From Temperatibacter sp965603205 (GTDB taxonomy: Bacteria; Pseudomonadota; Alphaproteobacteria; Sphingomonadales; Kordiimonadaceae), in contig CBFDCC010000010.1 in assembly GCA_965603205.1 (NCBI GenBank), positions 1 through 64,000 of the forward strand: a DNA stretch of 64,000 nucleotides, written 5' to 3'. Positions 61,512 to 64,000 of the stretch are shown here, piece after piece. The position numbers and the translations under genes were made by a program. The notes beneath the pieces were generated by a model. The model did no database searches and was not told where the DNA came from. It saw only the letters and a list, made by a program, of their open reading frames with translations. Position 1 is the first letter of the stretch; each line of letters opens with the position of its first letter.

Positions 61512-64000
61512 ATGAGTGGATCAAAGCGTAAAGCATTAATGGGTGTTGCTAGTGTGGTCACCCTAATTTTACTGGTAGCACTTATAGTGCCTTTATTTAT
61601 TGACTGGAATAAATACCGCAGTGAAATCTCGACTATTATTAGTGATAATACTGGGCTAAATGTTGACCTTACTGGTGAAATTACAGCTAGTTTTTTCCCC
61701 AGTCCACAGGTCAAAGTTAAATCTATCATTATGCGCGCATCTGATAATGAAGATGAGGCTGGCACTACTATTGCCAAGGTCGCTTCTATTAGCATTACCC
61801 TAGATGGCGGCGATTTAATCAGTGGTGTAATCACACCTAGCGATCTTTCTCTTAAGGGCCTTGATATAGTTTTAACCGAGGATGAAAGCGGAACATGGGG
61901 GTTAAAGGGCTATGTCCCTCCAGTAGAAAAGGTCAAAGATGACAATGAAGCAGATACTACAGTTACTCCATTTTCTCTGACTACACATTTAAATTTGAGA
62001 AAGAGCCAAATATTATTTCAACCTCATAAAGCTGAACCCTTTGCCTTGGTTATTGATAAATTACGCGTTGATGGAACTATCCCTAATGGCCCTGTTGATA
62101 TTAGCTCAACTGTATTACTTCGTGATGTGCCGCTTAAAATTGTTGGTAAAATTCAACCAGTTCATGGCAAGGACGATCTGTCGGCTCGTCTTGAGGTGAA
62201 ATTACCATCGGGCAAAGTTGAATTTTCAGGCCGTCTAAATGAAGATATGCAGCTTAATAATGGCCGTATAGTATTTAGTGGTAAATCTCTTGGTACTGCC
62301 ATCAATAGTATCATGGTGCTCGCGAATTCTAGTACCCAAGTCTTTGGGGGAAAGCATGCCTTTGCCTTTGATACACAGGTAGAGCGCACTGATACAGGTT
62401 ATAGCGTGAACGCGAGGCGCCTACAACTGGCCGATACAAAAGGAACCGCTACAGTCACCTATAATCGGGCTGAGGGAGAGAATAGAGCAGCATTTGATAG
62501 TGTTATCCGCATTGGTGTTTTGGATGTTGATCTGTGGAGTGATATGAAATTTATCAGCCCAGAGATAAGGCAAGACGTAGATCAATCAGATGCCACAGTT
62601 AAATCACCTGAGCCATTAGTGATACCGTTACTCGGTAAGGTCACTCTATCTATTGAGGGTATTAAATACCGTGAGAGTCAAATCCAACAGGTTGAAAGTA
62701 CTATATCTATATTACCGAATCGTATCGGCCTTGAAAGCGCCAAAGCACTTTTGCCTGGTGGATCGCAATTTACTACATCTGGTAGTTATATCCTGAAAAA
62801 CAGCCATTTCAGCGGTAAATTTGATTTTAAATCAGCTAACCCCCGTAAATTATTACAGTGGCAAGGCATTGAAATACCAAGCACATTAGCTGAGGGTCGC
62901 CTGTCCACCTTGGCGTTGAAAAGCTCAGCCTTTAGCATTAATCAAACCGATTTCCGCCTCGGACAACTCTTTGCAAAGGTCGATGCAATACCGCTCAGCG
63001 GTGATGTCAGGGGTGACTTAACCACAGGTAAGCTAACAAAATTACATCTTAAGATTGGTGATGTTAATCTAGATAGCTATTTAGCGGCAAATGATGAACC
63101 AACTACAGACCCTATTATACCGATGGTATTAATGGGACTAGATACATTAGGGGCCGACGCCAATATTCAGTTAAAATCACTGCATACAGCTAATCAGACG
63201 CTGAAAAACATCATTGTGCAAACACAAGCGAGCGATAGAACAGTTAACGTGCAAAAAATATCAGCAAGAGTTGGAAAGAAAGCCGCGCTAAAAATTGTAG
63301 GAAAAATTGATAAATCTGATGAGGCTGGTTCTACTATAGCTGACACCGATTTAACCATTGATTTGGTGGCTTTTAATCTACGTGATTTTGTTAAAATACC
63401 AGCGCTTAAACCGCTAAAACCAGTAACGGGTAAAATTGTTATAGCTGGTCCACTGGGTGATATGCGTATAAAGGGCGATTTTAAAGAGAGGCGCGGTAGT
63501 ATCTCGATGTCTGGGCGCCTCGGGTTAGATGATATTACGCCTGTTTTTTATGATATGCAGGGTAAAATAACCCATGATGATTTAAGGCCGTTTATACGAC
63601 AAGCCACAGGGCAAAAGCTGCGCAAACCAATGAATGTTGATCTGATACTAGCGGTGGCGAAAGCTGTGGATAAGAAGAAAAGCCAGATACATACTACTGG
63701 TACTGTGTGGGGTGGTCAGATCAATAGTAAAGTGGTTGTTGGTGATACGCTGGATAGCGTTGAATTCACCTTTGACCATAAGGAATTAAAAGGCCTGATG
63801 CCGCCAGAAGTAAAGGCACTGCTTGTGTCAGAGAAAACCCTAGCGGGCGCTGTTGGCTTTAAGCTCACAAATAGGGGTGGCACCTACGTGATTAGCAATG
63901 CTAATTTTAATGTGGGAAAAACAGGGGTTAAAGGTAGCTTGAAAATAAGCCCTGATAACAGGTTTAGCGGTAATTTAGTTGCGCGTAATTGGCATATAAA
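61512..64000 (+). CDS. AsmA-family protein, 3' end outside the window
   Basis: From ATG 61512 the frame stays open to the window edge (829 codons). The N-terminus is typical of AsmA/TamB-like inner-membrane-anchored proteins: a single helix (about residues 9-32, LMGVASVVTLILLVALIVPL), then FIDWNKYRSEISTIISDNTG and LTGEITASFFPSPQVKVKSI. A long beta-rich periplasmic region follows, with the repeated VDLxLxGxIxG-type pattern. Such proteins bridge the periplasm and are implicated in phospholipid traffic to the outer membrane. A weak GAAGG/AGGG ribosome-binding site precedes the start. Confidence 0.9.
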   Translation, partial: MSGSKRKALMGVASVVTLILLVALIVPLFIDWNKYRSEISTIISDNTGLNVDLTGEITASFFPSPQVKVKSIIMRASDNEDEAGTTIAKVASISITLDGGDLISGVITPSDLSLKGLDIVLTEDESGTWGLKGYVPPVEKVKDDNEADTTVTPFSLTTHLNLRKSQILFQPHKAEPFALVIDKLRVDGTIPNGPVDISSTVLLRDVPLKIVGKIQPVHGKDDLSARLEVKLPSGKVEFSGRLNEDMQLNNGRIVFSGKSLGTAINSIMVLANSSTQVFGGKHAFAFDTQVERTDTGYSVNARRLQLADTKGTATVTYNRAEGENRAAFDSVIRIGVLDVDLWSDMKFISPEIRQDVDQSDATVKSPEPLVIPLLGKVTLSIEGIKYRESQIQQVESTISILPNRIGLESAKALLPGGSQFTTSGSYILKNSHFSGKFDFKSANPRKLLQWQGIEIPSTLAEGRLSTLALKSSAFSINQTDFRLGQLFAKVDAIPLSGDVRGDLTTGKLTKLHLKIGDVNLDSYLAANDEPTTDPIIPMVLMGLDTLGADANIQLKSLHTANQTLKNIIVQTQASDRTVNVQKISARVGKKAALKIVGKIDKSDEAGSTIADTDLTIDLVAFNLRDFVKIPALKPLKPVTGKIVIAGPLGDMRIKGDFKERRGSISMSGRLGLDDITPVFYDMQGKITHDDLRPFIRQATGQKLRKPMNVDLILAVAKAVDKKKSQIHTTGTVWGGQINSKVVVGDTLDSVEFTFDHKELKGLMPPEVKALLVSEKTLAGAVGFKLTNRGGTYVISNANFNVGKTGVKGSLKISPDNRFSGNLVARNWHI

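Overview
The window reads as a chromosomal segment of a free-living, aerobic, probably marine alphaproteobacterium with moderate-to-low GC (low 40s % by eye). The lineage is suggested by the bamD-recN-ligA cluster, separate petA-petB-petC genes for the cytochrome bc1 complex with a MarR regulator and ilvE next door, ETF-ubiquinone oxidoreductase, the nudix-DUF6111-cca neighbourhood, and a groESL operon that carries both an alphaproteobacterial RpoH-type promoter and a CIRCE operator. Kordiimonadales is a guess; the sequence alone does not fix the order.

Layout. 1-10.6 kb: a 41-residue membrane protein behind a perfect FNR-type box, an exported amidohydrolase, a Tat-exported spermidine-dehydrogenase-like flavoprotein, then three tandem copies of an exported TPR/TonB_C gene (two frameshifted) separated by fossil fragments of the flavoprotein gene, then a lytic transglycosylase and a family-4 uracil-DNA glycosylase. 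10.9-20.9 kb: ETF-QO, a TPR lipoprotein, ispE, a nucleotide-sugar epimerase, tRNA-Gln(TTG), a second exported amidohydrolase, a YaiI-family protein, a tiny lipoprotein, an MBL-fold hydrolase and a DUF3667 membrane protein. 20.9-26.4 kb: a Csu-like chaperone-usher fimbrial operon lying between a truncated and a complete msrB copy. 26.4-35.2 kb: sppA, an AIM24-like protein, a sialidase-fold protein, thioesterase, ferredoxin reductase, S10 peptidase and small unknowns. 35.3-42.4 kb: groESL, an OprP-like porin, a GNAT enzyme, DUF1285, nudix hydrolase, DUF6111 and cca. 42.4-49.7 kb: SYLF protein, hemF, trmL, petABC, thioesterase, MarR regulator, ilvE. 50-64 kb: bamD, recN, ligA with an AT-rich insertion, a SWIM-finger protein, an unknown 101-residue protein with a structured 3' region, prmA, a UvrD-type helicase, a ClC transporter and the first 2.5 kb of an AsmA-family gene that runs off the end.

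Most genes are ordinary housekeeping: respiration (ETF-QO, bc1), envelope assembly (BamD, AsmA, lytic transglycosylase, porin), repair and replication (UDG, RecN, LigA, UvrD), protein quality control (GroESL, SppA, MsrB). The parts least explained by standard annotation are the triplicated TPR/TonB locus, where 214 bp of intergenic DNA stayed nearly identical while the flanking genes diverged; the fimbrial island bracketed by msrB sequence, whose last pilin gene is fused in frame to msrB and ended by a stop at a former serine codon; the foreign-looking insert in ligA with the adjacent SWIM gene; the FNR-box small protein; and a hairpin with a C-rich, anti-Shine-Dalgarno-like loop after the 101-residue gene. 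I saw no CRISPR array, prophage or complete insertion sequence.
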